A DNA stretch of 45,268 bases from Candidatus Fermentithermobacillaceae bacterium (lineage in GTDB: Bacteria; Bacillota; Sulfobacillia; Fermentithermobacillales; Fermentithermobacillaceae). Within the stretch, counting starts at the first letter, position 1. The number at the start of each line of letters is the position of its first letter. Below are positions 17,937 through 27,038 of this stretch, in pieces. The notes under the pieces were generated by a model. It made no database searches. It saw only the letters and a list, made by a program, of their open reading frames with translations, and was not told the origin of the DNA. A program made the position numbers and the translations under genes. Location: the NCBI GenBank assembly GCA_012512325.1, contig JAAZEL010000051.1, forward strand, positions 1 to 45,268, read 5' to 3'.

Positions 17937-18023
17937 GGTTTGCGGGGGAACTCTTCGGAGTTGAGAAAGGTAAGACCTGACCCTTTGAACCTGTTGGTTA
18001 AGACCATCGTAGGGAAGCAAACC
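17937..18023 (+). promoter_or_regulatory. TPP riboswitch (THI element)
   Basis: P1 is GGTTTGC (17937-17943) with GCAAACC (18017-18023), perfect. Inside are the conserved blocks CGGGGGAAC, GTTGAGAAAGG, ACCCTTTGAACCTG and GGTTAAGACCATCGTAGGGAA. These match the TPP-binding aptamer (CUGAGA, ACCC..GAACCUG, UAAU.CC..CGUAGGGAA). It would repress the thi genes when thiamine pyrophosphate is abundant. Confidence 0.95.
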
Positions 18024-18046
18024 AGATACAAACAAGATGTTTGACT

Positions 18047-18071
18047 GGGTGCCTCCCGCGACGGGGCACCT
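18047..18071 (+). terminator. Candidate expression-platform hairpin of the TPP riboswitch
   Basis: GGTGCCTC (18048-18055) pairs with GGGGCACC (18063-18070), an 8-bp stem with one wobble. The following TGTTGAACTTCT is a poor U-tract, so termination is uncertain. About 150 nt of leader remain before thiD. Confidence 0.35.
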
Positions 18072-18224
18072 GTTGAACTTCTAGGGCATTTGGTTGCATG
18101 GCCGGGTCTCCTTCCAGGGTTCTCTGCTCTCTGTATTTCAGCATCCCCCACCAAGCAAACTGACAGGAGAATCTGTATATAAGAACCTGGTTGAGAAGCA
18201 CTCAGGTGGAAAGGACGTGCAACG

Positions 18225-19037
18225 ATGAAAAAAGCTCTCACCATTGCCGGCTCAGACTGCAGCGGAGGAGCAGGCATCCAGGCAGACCTCAAGACATTTG
18301 CGGCCCATGGCGTCTATGGAATGAGCGTCATAGTCTCGGTTGTCGCGGAGAACACCTTCCGGGTGATTGACATCGAAGACGTGAGCCCACCGATGATCGA
18401 AAAACAGATCGATGCCATCTTCGAGGATATAGGCACCGACGCAGTGAAGGTGGGCATGCTTTCCCGGGCGGAATGCATGGAAGCGGTAGCGCGCAAACTC
18501 AAGGAGTACAAGCTACAGAACGTGGTAGTCGACCCCGTGATGTACGCCAAGAACGGCCATCCTCTTATGGATCCTGATTCTGCTGACACCCTGATCCGCG
18601 AGATCCTTCCTTTGGCGGATGTGCTCACCCCAAACATCCCTGAAGCTGAGAAGATAACGGGAATGAAGATAGAATCAATCGAAGACATGGAGGCTGCAGC
18701 CAGGCGCATTCACCAGCTGGGCGTGAAATACCCCTTGGTCAAAGGCGGTCACGCAATAGGAGATGCGCTGGATGTGCTGTATGACGGAAATCGGATGTGG
18801 CATTTCAGTTCAGAGCGCATTGACACCAAGAACACCCACGGTACCGGCTGCACCTTTTCCTCAGCTATAGCGGCCAACCTTGCTCTGGGCTTGGACTTGT
18901 GCGAGGCAGTGAAAGCAGCCAAAGATTACGTCACCGCTGCAATCAAGCATTCCCTCAACATCGGCAAGGGCCACGGGCCTACCCATCACTTCTATGACCT
19001 GTACCGGAGGGGATTGGTGAGGAAAGGCGCGCTGTAG
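18225..19037 (+). CDS. thiD: Hydroxymethylpyrimidine/phosphomethylpyrimidine kinase ThiD
   Basis: Phosphorylates HMP and HMP-P to HMP-PP, the pyrimidine substrate of thiamine phosphate synthase. Ribokinase-fold signatures: [20 protein letters not shown] at the N-terminus, [18 protein letters not shown] mid-protein, [14 protein letters not shown], and the anion hole/catalytic [20 protein letters not shown] near residue 205. 270 aa, normal. The ATG at 18225 has GGAAAGGA upstream. First gene of thiD-thiM-thiE behind a TPP riboswitch, an arrangement for salvage of the pyrimidine and thiazole moieties. Confidence 0.95.
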   Translation: MKKALTIAGSDCSGGAGIQADLKTFAAHGVYGMSVIVSVVAENTFRVIDIEDVSPPMIEKQIDAIFEDIGTDAVKVGMLSRAECMEAVARKLKEYKLQNVVVDPVMYAKNGHPLMDPDSADTLIREILPLADVLTPNIPEAEKITGMKIESIEDMEAAARRIHQLGVKYPLVKGGHAIGDALDVLYDGNRMWHFSSERIDTKNTHGTGCTFSSAIAANLALGLDLCEAVKAAKDYVTAAIKHSLNIGKGHGPTHHFYDLYRRGLVRKGAL

Positions 19038-19117
19038 GGTTTTCCCTCAAGAAGCTGCCAAAGCAGAGCTTGCCAGGGGTTTATGTACTAACACATCAGT
19101 AAGGAGGAGACTGTCAG

Positions 19118-19960
19118 ATGACCCGTGAACTCATAGACCAGATTACAAATATGATGGAAAACATCCGTGTCAAGAAACCGCTTATCCACCACATTACCAA
19201 TTACGTTACAGTCAACGACTGCGCCAACATTGTGCTGGCCATAGGGGCATCGCCAATTATGGCGGATGACATCGATGAAGTGGAAACCATCACGTCCATT
19301 TCCTCGGCGTTGGTAATCAACATCGGAACTCTCAACCGCAGGACCATTGAATCTATGGTTGCAGCCGGCAAGAGGGCAAATGAGCTGGGTATTCCGGTGG
19401 TGCTTGACCCGGTGGGAGCCGGTGCTTCAGGCCTAAGGAACGAAACCACCGAGAGGCTCCTGGCTGAAGTCAAACTCACAGTGCTGCGAGGGAACATGTC
19501 TGAAATACGGTTCTGCGCCGGCCTCAAAGCTGATACTAAAGGGGTTGAGGTATCTGAGGCAGATCAGAAGATCGGCGCCGACGAAGGCAGCGAGGTGGCG
19601 CGGGATGTCGCCCGCAAATTCGGCTGCGTGGTTGCGATTACAGGGGCTACGGACATCATCACGGACGGGGAGCGTACAATCTACATCGAAAACGGCACCA
19701 GGCATATGTCCAATGTGACCGGTACCGGTTGCATGTGCACTTCCCTGGTTGGCTCTTTCTGCGGCGCCATGGATGAAGCCACAGGCGGGCCCCTCATCGC
19801 GGCTGCAGGCGGCGTGCTTGCCATGGGCCTGGCAGGGGAACTGGCCTATGAAGCCGCAAAGGATAAGGGATACGGCAGCTTCCACATCGCCATCATCGAC
19901 GCCGCGAGCAAGCTTGACAGTGACACCTTGGGCGCCAGGGCGAAGATATATGAAGCATGA
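19118..19960 (+). CDS. thiM: Hydroxyethylthiazole kinase ThiM
   Basis: Phosphorylates the salvaged thiazole alcohol (THZ) to THZ-P. Family features: KKPLIHHITNYVTVNDCANI, GASPIMADDIDEVE, VLDPVGAGAS, LRGNMSEI, and the catalytic NVTGTGCMCTSLVGSF near residue 200. 280 aa. The start at 19118 has AAGGAGGAG upstream, one of the best sites in the window. It lies 80 bp after thiD and 222 bp before thiE. Confidence 0.95.
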   Translation: MTRELIDQITNMMENIRVKKPLIHHITNYVTVNDCANIVLAIGASPIMADDIDEVETITSISSALVINIGTLNRRTIESMVAAGKRANELGIPVVLDPVGAGASGLRNETTERLLAEVKLTVLRGNMSEIRFCAGLKADTKGVEVSEADQKIGADEGSEVARDVARKFGCVVAITGATDIITDGERTIYIENGTRHMSNVTGTGCMCTSLVGSFCGAMDEATGGPLIAAAGGVLAMGLAGELAYEAAKDKGYGSFHIAIIDAASKLDSDTLGARAKIYEA

Positions 19961-20182
19961 GTGAACACAGAAATGCTACCAGGGCACTGATGTGATTGGC
20001 AGCGGGAAGCAATCATCCGCCAGGGGACATACACCGGCCGTGGTTAACGGGGGAGTACCGTCTCCCATCCTGAGAAGGCTAGGTCCGGCAAGGCACTGTC
20101 CAGTCGTGGACGTCCGGCCCGGCGGGTCACGTTGACTGTTGGCCGGCGCTGTTGGCGCCGCCAGGGAAGGAGTGCAGGCAAT

Positions 20183-20824
20183 ATGAACCCTATGAAGCAT
20201 AACGTAGATTACAGCTTGTACCTGGTGACCGACAGGGACATTATGAGCACGTCCACCATCGAAGAAGCGGTGGAGCAAGCCATCAAGGGAGGGGTGACCC
20301 TTGTCCAGCTGAGGGAGAAGCGTGCATCGTCCCTGGAATTCTACGAGACCGCGCTCAGGGTGAAACAGATAACGGACTCGTATAACGTGCCGCTGATCAT
20401 AAACGACAGGGTTGATATCGCCCTTGCGGCGGATGCCGCCGGTGTGCACGTGGGCCAGAGGGATCTGCCCGCAGCCCGGGTGAGGGAGATCATAGGGCCT
20501 GACAAGATACTGGGAGTTTCCGCGTCGTGTTTCGAAGAAGCTGTGCAGGCTGAGAAGGACGGTGCAGATTACCTGGGAGTAGGGGCGATGTTTCCAACCG
20601 GCACCAAGACCGATGCGGACATCACCACCATGGACGAACTCAGGCGCATTAGGGGGGCTGTATCAATACCCATCGTGGTCATCGGAGGTATCAATAAGAA
20701 TACACTTCCCCTTTTTGCCGGAACGGGCATTGACGGGATTGCAGTGGTTTCGGCCATTATCTCAGCCGCCGACGTCCAAGAAGCTGCCCGGGAATTGAAA
20801 ACCCTCCTCCAGCAGGTTAGGTGA
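20183..20824 (+). CDS. thiE: Thiamine phosphate synthase ThiE
   Basis: Joins HMP-PP and THZ-P to thiamine phosphate. TIM-barrel signatures: [19 protein letters not shown] (pyrophosphate site), [53 protein letters not shown] and [11 protein letters not shown] choose the ATG at 20183 ([17 protein letters not shown]), with GGGAAGGAG 10 nt upstream, over an earlier in-frame start whose N-terminus does not resemble ThiE. 213 aa, normal. The 222 bp upstream contains several GC-rich inverted repeats but no recognised element. Confidence 0.95.
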   Translation: MNPMKHNVDYSLYLVTDRDIMSTSTIEEAVEQAIKGGVTLVQLREKRASSLEFYETALRVKQITDSYNVPLIINDRVDIALAADAAGVHVGQRDLPAARVREIIGPDKILGVSASCFEEAVQAEKDGADYLGVGAMFPTGTKTDADITTMDELRRIRGAVSIPIVVIGGINKNTLPLFAGTGIDGIAVVSAIISAADVQEAARELKTLLQQVR

Positions 20825-20972
20825 TTGGCCGCCGGCGCACCAGGCAAGTCCTTTCAGAAGGGACCGGGACAGGGGCTGGGAGGGGAAGGCCTATTACACA
20901 AAAGCGCCGGCAGAAGCGTGAAGATGGACGGTTAGAGAAGGACGACGGCAGAAGTGTAAAGGGGAGTTGCAA

Positions 20973-21647
20973 GTGCTTGATTTTGAAGCTGCCATTTTTG
21001 ACCTTGACGGGACACTGCTGGATTCCATGGGGGTCTGGCACGAGATAGACATTGAGTTTCTGGGACGACGGGGTATTGACGTGCCCGGTGAATACATCTC
21101 GGCGGTTAACTCCAAAGGTTTCAGAGAAACCGCCGAGTTCACCATCGAGTATTTCAATCTGGACGTCACCCCGGAGGAGCTCATGGATGAATGGTTCGAG
21201 ACGGCCGTTGACAAGTACAGCCGCAAAGTCCGGCTTAAGCCTAGTGCCAGGGAGTACCTGATCTTCTTAAAGGAACATGGCATCAAGCTTGGAACTGCAA
21301 CTTCCTTGCCCAGGATGCTTGCCGAACCTGCGCTGAAAAACAACCGGATTTACCATCTGTTTGATGCCTTCACCACGACAGATGAAGCAGGGCGCAGCAA
21401 GGAATACCCCGACGTCTACCTGCTGGCTGCCAAGAGGCTGGGTGTTCCGCCGGGAAATTGCATCGTGTTTGAAGATATCCTGCCTGGAATAAAGGCGGTG
21501 AGGGCGGCGGGGATGCGCCCTTACGGCGTGTATGATAAATCATCAGAACACCATCGGGACGAAATCAAAGCCCTCTCTGAGATCTACATCCGTGATTTCG
21601 GTGAGATTCTGCACATACACCGTGCTTTGTGTTGCAAGGATGAGTAG
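20973..21647 (+). CDS. HAD-superfamily phosphatase (beta-phosphoglucomutase-like)
   Basis: Cytoplasmic haloacid-dehalogenase hydrolase, subfamily I. Motif I DLDGTLLDS at residues about 9-17 (nucleophile Asp), motif II TATSLPR near residue 107, the conserved lysine in RSKEYPDVYL, and motif III/IV FEDILPGIKA. The helical cap lies between motifs I and II. I choose the GTG at 20973, with GGGGAG 6 nt upstream, over an upstream in-frame TTG. It follows thiE by 148 bp. A role in dephosphorylating thiamine phosphate or an HMP derivative is conceivable from context only; the substrate is unknown. Confidence 0.88.
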   Translation: MLDFEAAIFDLDGTLLDSMGVWHEIDIEFLGRRGIDVPGEYISAVNSKGFRETAEFTIEYFNLDVTPEELMDEWFETAVDKYSRKVRLKPSAREYLIFLKEHGIKLGTATSLPRMLAEPALKNNRIYHLFDAFTTTDEAGRSKEYPDVYLLAAKRLGVPPGNCIVFEDILPGIKAVRAAGMRPYGVYDKSSEHHRDEIKALSEIYIRDFGEILHIHRALCCKDE

Positions 21648-21777
21648 AGACATATAACCTTTTAGCGGTTTCTCTTCTCCTTTCCGGTTTTTCTGCAAGA
21701 CCGGGCGGAATCCCGGCTTTGATACCGGTTTTGCCATAGGGATATGACAACACCGCCTTCCGGCTGTATTACAGAGT

Positions 21778-23592
21778 CTACCGGTCCAATCTCTCCACCA
21801 AAGCGAAGAACCCTACGTAGTAGATCTCAGGCTCCCTGCCGTCCTGGTAAAGCTGGCAGCGTATGCTAGTTATCACGATCTTAACCCGCAGCTTGGGGCT
21901 CAGGGCTTCAAACACCATATCCTCAGGCCGGAAGGTCCCGTCGGCCACCCTGTCGCCAGGTATGGGGGCCCCCTCAGGCCCAGGGGCGTTGTCTCCCGAT
22001 GCTGTGTATTTGTGTTGGATGGATTTCACGTAATCCGTAAACGACCCTTGCCATTGGAGCTGGCCCTCCAGAGCTATGGATAGGTGCTTGGTGGTTTTTT
22101 CATATGTCACAACCACGCCGTCTTGGGACAGGGACTGCCTTTCTTCATAGTATGGCCTGGCGAAATCGAACAAGTAATCGTACTCCGTTATGTCGGCACT
22201 CCAGTTTTCCCCTTCGTAGTAGAACCACTGGACGGGAGTTGGGATACCGGCATCCGTGTAGGAGAACCCAAACACGTCTTCAAACCGGTCAAATGTGAAG
22301 CCTTCCGGCACCAAGGCTATGTCGGACAGGTCATGATATATGTCAAAATACTGTATGATGGCTAATATTTCTCTCCGGTCCGAGGGTGCAACCTGGTCAG
22401 AAGGCTGGATCATCCCACCTGACACCATGCCGTAACTTGTGCAAATCGCCTCAAGCCTGCGATTTTGGCTCCACTTGGACACTGAAAAACTGCTCCACGG
22501 GCCTATCACTGACAACAGGGCCACTATCGCCAGTGTAACAGGTATCACAATGCTTTTTCTTGACTTGGACAGGTTGAGGTGCAGCATTATCCCCAACAGC
22601 CAGGAACCCAGGACAAGCACATAGTAACGGTTTTCAGTGATCCCGTAATGCTTGATCCTTATTCCCAGGGACGCAAACATCATGGCCAGAAGGGGGATTA
22701 CCGCCCAGGGGAAGTAGCGGGAAAAGGTTTTTGCCCACTTGTTTGACTCAGCCAACGGCCAGGTGAACAGCAGTGTTGCAGTGGTGAACACTGCATACCA
22801 TAACACAAGATGGCCTACCAGGCCCACAGGCCACTGCCAGGTGATCAGTATCTTGGCGAAGTACAGGTAGAGGATGAATGTGTATACGGTAAGCACCGGG
22901 GTGACTACGTACACTATGAGGTTGCTGAGCACTTTCGGGTAGTCACCCGTGGGGATGATCTCACCCGGTTCAGGTATCCCTGCCATGAACAAGAAGGGGG
23001 CTACCGTGCCGGCCATGACGAACCATGTGTGCAGGTAAACCCTGTGGGACAGGTCCAGGGAAAACAAGTAGTCAACCGCCGCGGTTATAGCCGCGAGCCC
23101 CATGAACAGCACTGCTGAGAACAATACTGCTACCACTGCCTGGGTGAAGAGCCTCACCACATACATGTCCAGGCCCCGGCTGTTTCTCCAATTGGGTATT
23201 GCGAAAAACAACAAGAACAGGAATACGCATATACCTATATGCCTGCTCAGGGCTACGAAGTCGAGCCCTTGGAGCATGGCAAAGGTAGCCCAGGTGATCC
23301 CTGAGCCCGACACCAAGGCGATGAAGTTGCCTGTGAGGGCGGAGCGTGACTGAGAGGCTTTGGCCCCCTGTTCCCATAGGAGTATGGCGCACCAGGATGC
23401 CAGTAGTCCTGCCACCAGGGCCAGGGACAAGCTGCCGGCCTCATCCGGCGGCTCTCGGTAGGGTTCTAAGGTATAACTGATTAAGGTGGCGGTAAGCACT
23501 ACTGTGAACCCTACGGAAGCCCAGAACCGTCTGAAAATGGGCCCGGCAGAAGCCACCATCCGTTGGATTAGCGACCTTAGTTCGGTCTTCAT
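21778..23592 (-). CDS. DUF4153-like multi-pass membrane protein
   Basis: A 604-aa protein with about 11-12 hydrophobic segments over residues 25-370 and a hydrophilic C-terminal portion (about 380-600), probably extracytoplasmic. The central segments LFFAIPNWRNSRGLDMYV and VFTTATLLFTWPLAESNKWA resemble the DUF4153 family, whose function is unknown. The C-terminal part (EGFTFDRFEDVFGFSYTDAG) is recognisable as part of the same family. The start ATG at 23592 has GGGGAGAG 6 nt upstream. It is convergent with the HAD gene and transcribed in the same direction as the downstream-flanking mscL region. No enzyme motif seen. Confidence 0.65.
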   Translation of the reverse strand: MKTELRSLIQRMVASAGPIFRRFWASVGFTVVLTATLISYTLEPYREPPDEAGSLSLALVAGLLASWCAILLWEQGAKASQSRSALTGNFIALVSGSGITWATFAMLQGLDFVALSRHIGICVFLFLLFFAIPNWRNSRGLDMYVVRLFTQAVVAVLFSAVLFMGLAAITAAVDYLFSLDLSHRVYLHTWFVMAGTVAPFLFMAGIPEPGEIIPTGDYPKVLSNLIVYVVTPVLTVYTFILYLYFAKILITWQWPVGLVGHLVLWYAVFTTATLLFTWPLAESNKWAKTFSRYFPWAVIPLLAMMFASLGIRIKHYGITENRYYVLVLGSWLLGIMLHLNLSKSRKSIVIPVTLAIVALLSVIGPWSSFSVSKWSQNRRLEAICTSYGMVSGGMIQPSDQVAPSDRREILAIIQYFDIYHDLSDIALVPEGFTFDRFEDVFGFSYTDAGIPTPVQWFYYEGENWSADITEYDYLFDFARPYYEERQSLSQDGVVVTYEKTTKHLSIALEGQLQWQGSFTDYVKSIQHKYTASGDNAPGPEGAPIPGDRVADGTFRPEDMVFEALSPKLRVKIVITSIRCQLYQDGREPEIYYVGFFALVERLDR

Positions 23593-23700
23593 AGAAGTCT
23601 CTCCCCTGACTCAGATTTCCCATTCCAGGCCAAGGGAAGCGGAATTATCCGACCTGGGACACTCTCGTCGACACATCCATGCCCGCACACCCAGGCCGGT

Positions 23701-23744
23701 GCACTCAGGCCAGGACGTTTGGAGTGTGCGCCGGGCCTGAGTGC
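23701..23744. terminator. 11-bp hairpin between the PepF remnant and the DUF4153 gene
   Basis: GCACTCAGGCC (23701-23711) and GGCCTGAGTGC (23734-23744) form a perfect 11-bp stem with a 22-nt loop, just past the stop (23769) of the PepF remnant. On the plus side TTTGCCCTTCT follows. No U-tract on the minus side. Confidence 0.4.
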
Positions 23745-23768
23745 TTTGCCCTTCTCGACAGTTTCTTG

Positions 23769-24227
23769 TTAAAAGCTATTCACCACTTCGTCCACTAATT
23801 CGCCTACAAAGGCTACCGCTTCCCGGATGGGATCCGGTTTAGTCATATCGGCTCCTGCCATCCTAGACAGTTCCAGCGGCTTCTTGGTTCCACCTAACTT
23901 GAGCACTTCTATCCATTTTTCGGCGGCAGGAGCCCCGTGTTCGCGAATGGCTTTGGCCACTGCAGTGCCTACGGTAAGCCCCGCCGAGTAGGTGTACGGG
24001 TACAGCCCGCGGTAGTAGTGGATTTGACGCATCCAGACCAGTCTGGCACCTTCGTCGATTTCCACCTCGCCGCCCCAGAATTCATCCAGGATTTCGCCTT
24101 GGACCCTGTTAAGCAAGTTGGCTGTTATCGGCCGTCCTTGTTCCGCCATGGCATAGATGCGGCGCTGCAGTTCCCCTTCGATAAGGTGCCTTATGAAGTT
24201 GTGGTGATAAGTCTTAAGGAGCTGCAT
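23769..24227 (-). pseudogene. C-terminal remnant of an M3-family oligoendopeptidase (PepF type)
   Basis: About 150 residues match the last part of PepF-like oligoendopeptidases: [42 protein letters not shown], then IHYYRGLYPYTYSAGLTVGTAV. Intact enzymes are about 600 aa and carry the zinc motif HExGH upstream of this region; that part is absent here. The remnant runs directly into the 3' end of mscL with no ribosome binding site before its first ATG (24227). The best reading is a deletion that removed most of pepF and the true end of mscL. The remaining frame is intact to its stop, so the event may be recent. Confidence 0.8.
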
Positions 24228-24612
24228 GATCAGTCTTGGTGGTAGGAGGAGCCGGCTCTCCAGGTACGGGAGCCGGGGCTGCAATTTCCCTTAGCCTGTT
24301 CATTTGTTTTACTACAATGAACAGGGCAAAGGCGATGATCACGAAGTCGACTACGGCAGTGATGAAGCTACCGTAATTGAGGGTTGCAGCGCCGACCACC
24401 CTAGCTTCCTCCAGGGTCTGATAGGTGTTTCCGTCCAGGGCCACAAACAGGTTTGAGAAATCTACCTTTCCCGTTACCAGTGAGACCAGAGGCATGATAA
24501 AGTCATTGACCAGAGACGTCACAATCTTGCCGAATGCGCCGCCGATAACAACCCCGATTGCAAGATCGATAACGTTGCCTTTCATCGCAAACTCTTTGAA
24601 CTCTTTCCACAT
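24214..24612 (-). CDS. mscL: Large-conductance mechanosensitive channel MscL (C-terminus altered)
   Basis: Homopentameric inner-membrane channel that opens under hypo-osmotic membrane tension. N-terminus [31 protein letters not shown] (first helix), [12 protein letters not shown], a short periplasmic loop, then [25 protein letters not shown] (second helix). The ATG at 24612 has CGGAGG 7 nt upstream. The usual C-terminal helix (LLTEIRDLL-like) is missing; instead a Pro-rich tail ends TTKTDHAAP. The final codons are read out of frame through the pepF remnant. The channel core is complete, and MscL tolerates loss of the C-terminal helix, so it may work. 132 aa. Confidence 0.92.
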   Translation of the reverse strand: MWKEFKEFAMKGNVIDLAIGVVIGGAFGKIVTSLVNDFIMPLVSLVTGKVDFSNLFVALDGNTYQTLEEARVVGAATLNYGSFITAVVDFVIIAFALFIVVKQMNRLREIAAPAPVPGEPAPPTTKTDHAAP

Positions 24613-24814
24613 GTCACTGCCTCCGCTCACGTTGGATTTTGGCTGGGACAAGCCTACCTTGGTATCATAATAGAGGGTAGCGGGAGGAAGATCCAGTATT
24701 AGCTCATGGGGAAACCTGGCATCGCGATTCTGCTGAGAGGGGGGGGGAACATGCCATTCCAGGCCGGTGTTCAAGTGTGATTGAGCACCCTGATGCTGAG
24801 GATGGGCGATTACC

Positions 24815-25828
24815 ATGAAGTCTTTTGAGGTTGAACCAAGGGCTCCGGCATATCTGTCCCTGACTGACAGCCAGTGGGAAGAAAAGCTCGAGAAGAGCAG
24901 GAGCCTCGTGTCGCCCTGCGTTCTGTGCGCAAGGCGCTGCAGGGTGAAGCGGAATGCGGAGGATAATGCATCTGAGCCCCAATCATCGGGCTCGGAAGGG
25001 GCGTGTGAAAGCATCCGGACATCTTCCGGCAGGCGTGCCCGTGCCGGTGCTGTTGGAGTGTGCGGAACGGGGGAAATGGCCAGGGTGGCAAGTTTCGGCC
25101 CTCACTTCGGCGAAGAGCCTCCTTTGGTTGGCAGGCGGGGATCGGGCACCATCTTCTTTGCCGGATGTAACCTCAAGTGCAGCTTCTGCCAGAATTATGA
25201 TATTGCCCACCTGGACCGGGGATGGGAGGTCACCGATGAGGAATTAAGCCGCATCATGCTGAGGGTCCAGGAGATGGGCTGCCACAACGTAAACCTGGTG
25301 TCCCCGACCCATGTGGTGCCCAATATCTTAGCCGCAGTGAGGATGGCTGCAAAGAAAGGGCTTAAGATCCCCATAGTCTACAACACAGGCGGTTATGACT
25401 CCCTGGAAACCCTGGAGGTTCTCGACGGGGTGGTGGACATATACATGCCCGACATGAAATACGGGGAACCCGGACCGGCTGAGGAGTTTTCCATGGCACC
25501 CGATTATCCTGAAGTCAGCTTCAAAGCCGTGAAGGAGATGCACAGGCAGGTAGGTGACCTGGTCACCGACAGGCACGGTGTGGCGGTGCGGGGCCTCTTG
25601 GTGAGGCACCTGGTTTTGCCGGAAGGGATGGCGGGAACCCAAAAGGTCATGGAATTCATCGCCACACAGATCTCCAAAGACACTTATGTGAACGTGATGG
25701 CCCAGTACCGTCCCTACTACAAGGTTGTGGGACATCCTGTAATAGGCAGGAGAATCACAGGCAGTGAGTATCGCCAAGCCTTGGACATAGCCAGGCGGGC
25801 TGGGTTAACCAGGGTGCATGCCCTTTGA
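24815..25828 (+). CDS. Radical SAM protein, PflA-like (putative pyruvate formate-lyase activating enzyme family)
   Basis: Radical SAM enzyme with the cluster motif [10 protein letters not shown] (CxxxCxxC) near residue 117. An N-terminal cysteine-rich segment ([12 protein letters not shown]) is typical of the COG1313-type PflA-like group. Following barrel segments include [38 protein letters not shown] and [12 protein letters not shown] poorly conserved insert (about residues 45-75) separates the Cys motifs. The protein probably activates a glycyl-radical or related partner, but none lies nearby. Divergent from mscL; the start ATG at 24815 has only a weak site (GAGGATGG). 337 aa. Confidence 0.85.
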   Translation: MKSFEVEPRAPAYLSLTDSQWEEKLEKSRSLVSPCVLCARRCRVKRNAEDNASEPQSSGSEGACESIRTSSGRRARAGAVGVCGTGEMARVASFGPHFGEEPPLVGRRGSGTIFFAGCNLKCSFCQNYDIAHLDRGWEVTDEELSRIMLRVQEMGCHNVNLVSPTHVVPNILAAVRMAAKKGLKIPIVYNTGGYDSLETLEVLDGVVDIYMPDMKYGEPGPAEEFSMAPDYPEVSFKAVKEMHRQVGDLVTDRHGVAVRGLLVRHLVLPEGMAGTQKVMEFIATQISKDTYVNVMAQYRPYYKVVGHPVIGRRITGSEYRQALDIARRAGLTRVHAL

Positions 25829-25966
25829 CCCGGATGTCTGGCAAGCATTATCCCAGCCCCGCCACAAGACCGGTAACAGAATATCCTCCAACGATTATTG
25901 AGGGCCATGAGATCGTTCTGGCCCTTGCAGGCTCGCGGTTATCGCTCTTCTGCCTGTGTCGGGCCC

Positions 25967-26788
25967 TCATATATTGTCCGCATCTGTTGCACCCGCACCT
26001 GTTGTAGCATCTGCTGTGGCCGCAGCCGCATCGGAATCCGTGCCCGTCAGTATGTCCGTGCCCTCTTCTCTCGCTTCGTCCCCATGGGGGCCCGTTGCCT
26101 CGTCAGCTCCTACCGGAGCGTCGCAGGCATCCGTGCATGCGGCTTCCGTCTCTTGGGTTTCGTCAGCTTCGTCATGGGCATCGGCGTCATGGTTCTTGGA
26201 CCTTGTCAAAACCGGGGAAAGGGCCAGGGAACCTACCAGGGCGACAAGCAATCCGCCAAGACCGGATTTCAAGATGAATGGCTTGAGCTGGTCGGTTGCA
26301 TCACGGGCTAGGGATTTCAGCGGACCCACCAGTATCAAAGATCCCGAGATACCGTCGCTTGACCGCCACGGGACCGAGATTGCCACCTGATCTTGACCCA
26401 CCTGTGGCAAGTCGAAGGAATGGGTTTCACCTGAGGCAATTGTAGACTTAAGCAGTTCTGACACAATGCTCTCGCCTTGCAGTGAACCATCAAGTGATGA
26501 GTCTACAACTACCGTGCTTTCTGCATTTGTGACCAGCACGCGCATCCCTGTATTGTAATAAACCCAAAATGCCACTTCGCGGCATGTTTCGTTATCCTCG
26601 GCGGCCACATCCAGCTCAACCACTGCACCGGCAAGCTGCTCAGCGCTGTTCTTGACCTGTTTACCCGCGGAGTTAAAGAAATGGCCCTGAAGCAGCCGTG
26701 CTTCAACCACTGCCATGGATGCTATTACCAGGAGGCTCAATACACCATTATTACAGTTGCCTTCGCTCGCGTAACCATTCCGAATCAC
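25967..26788 (-). CDS. Sensor-like membrane protein with acidic Ala/Asp/Thr tail (orphan, possibly frameshifted at the start)
   Basis: The visible frame has a hydrophobic segment (VLSLLVIASMAVVEA), an extracytoplasmic-type domain of about 140 residues (SAEQLAGAVVELDVAAEDNE ... QVAISVPWRSSDGISGSLILVG), a second helix (GLGGLLVALVGSLALSPVL), then about 80 residues rich in A, D, E and T. Sensor-kinase N-termini look like this, but no HAMP or kinase domain follows. The GTG start at 26788 is badly placed relative to GAGGGAA. A better-placed ATG at 26778 opens another frame (MVTRAKATVIMVY) that stops almost at once. A frameshift near 26740 would join them into a normal first helix. Function unknown. 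Confidence 0.45.
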   Translation of the reverse strand: MIRNGYASEGNCNNGVLSLLVIASMAVVEARLLQGHFFNSAGKQVKNSAEQLAGAVVELDVAAEDNETCREVAFWVYYNTGMRVLVTNAESTVVVDSSLDGSLQGESIVSELLKSTIASGETHSFDLPQVGQDQVAISVPWRSSDGISGSLILVGPLKSLARDATDQLKPFILKSGLGGLLVALVGSLALSPVLTRSKNHDADAHDEADETQETEAACTDACDAPVGADEATGPHGDEAREEGTDILTGTDSDAAAATADATTGAGATDADNI

Positions 26789-26962
26789 TTCCCTCTGTGA
26801 ATGTCTGCGTTGTTCCGACAGGCGCTCCGGACCCTGAAGCTTTCCGGTGCGACACTAACCTCCATTATCTCACTTATGTCAACCCTGGGACAGGTACGGC
26901 AGCAAAACCCACACCAGTATCAGCGGGTGGTGATTTGCCCAGATAATGCGGAGTCATGGTAA

Positions 26963-27030
26963 AGAAGGGATACACTACACATATGTAGGACCTGGTCCTG
27001 CAGCACCCATATGTGTCATGTATCCCTTCT
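26963..27030 (-). terminator. Long hairpin terminator downstream of dapB
   Basis: AGAAGGGATACA-CT-ACACATATG (26963-26985) is the complement of CATATGTGT-CA-TGTATCCCTTCT (27008-27030), 21 of 23 pairs. It encloses a second palindrome, AGGACC-T-GGTCCT (26987-26999). On the minus strand the stem is followed by TTTACC. It begins 9 bp past the dapB stop. Confidence 0.75.
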
Positions 27031-27038
27031 TCTCTTTG

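Noticed and set aside
20040-20125. Second TPP riboswitch upstream of thiE
   Set aside because: A GGGGGAGTACC...CCTGAGAAGG stretch mimics the 5' half of the element, but the ACCC..GAACCTG and CGTAGGGAA blocks are missing.
21690-21740. Terminator between the HAD and DUF4153 genes
   Set aside because: CCGGG/CCCGG can pair, but the stem is 5 bp and neither side has a U-tract, so I did not list it.
25956-26390. Plus-strand Ala/Ser/Val-rich reading frame
   Set aside because: It is the mirror of the acidic Ala/Asp/Thr tail encoded on the minus strand; composition alone keeps it open and it has no ribosome binding site.
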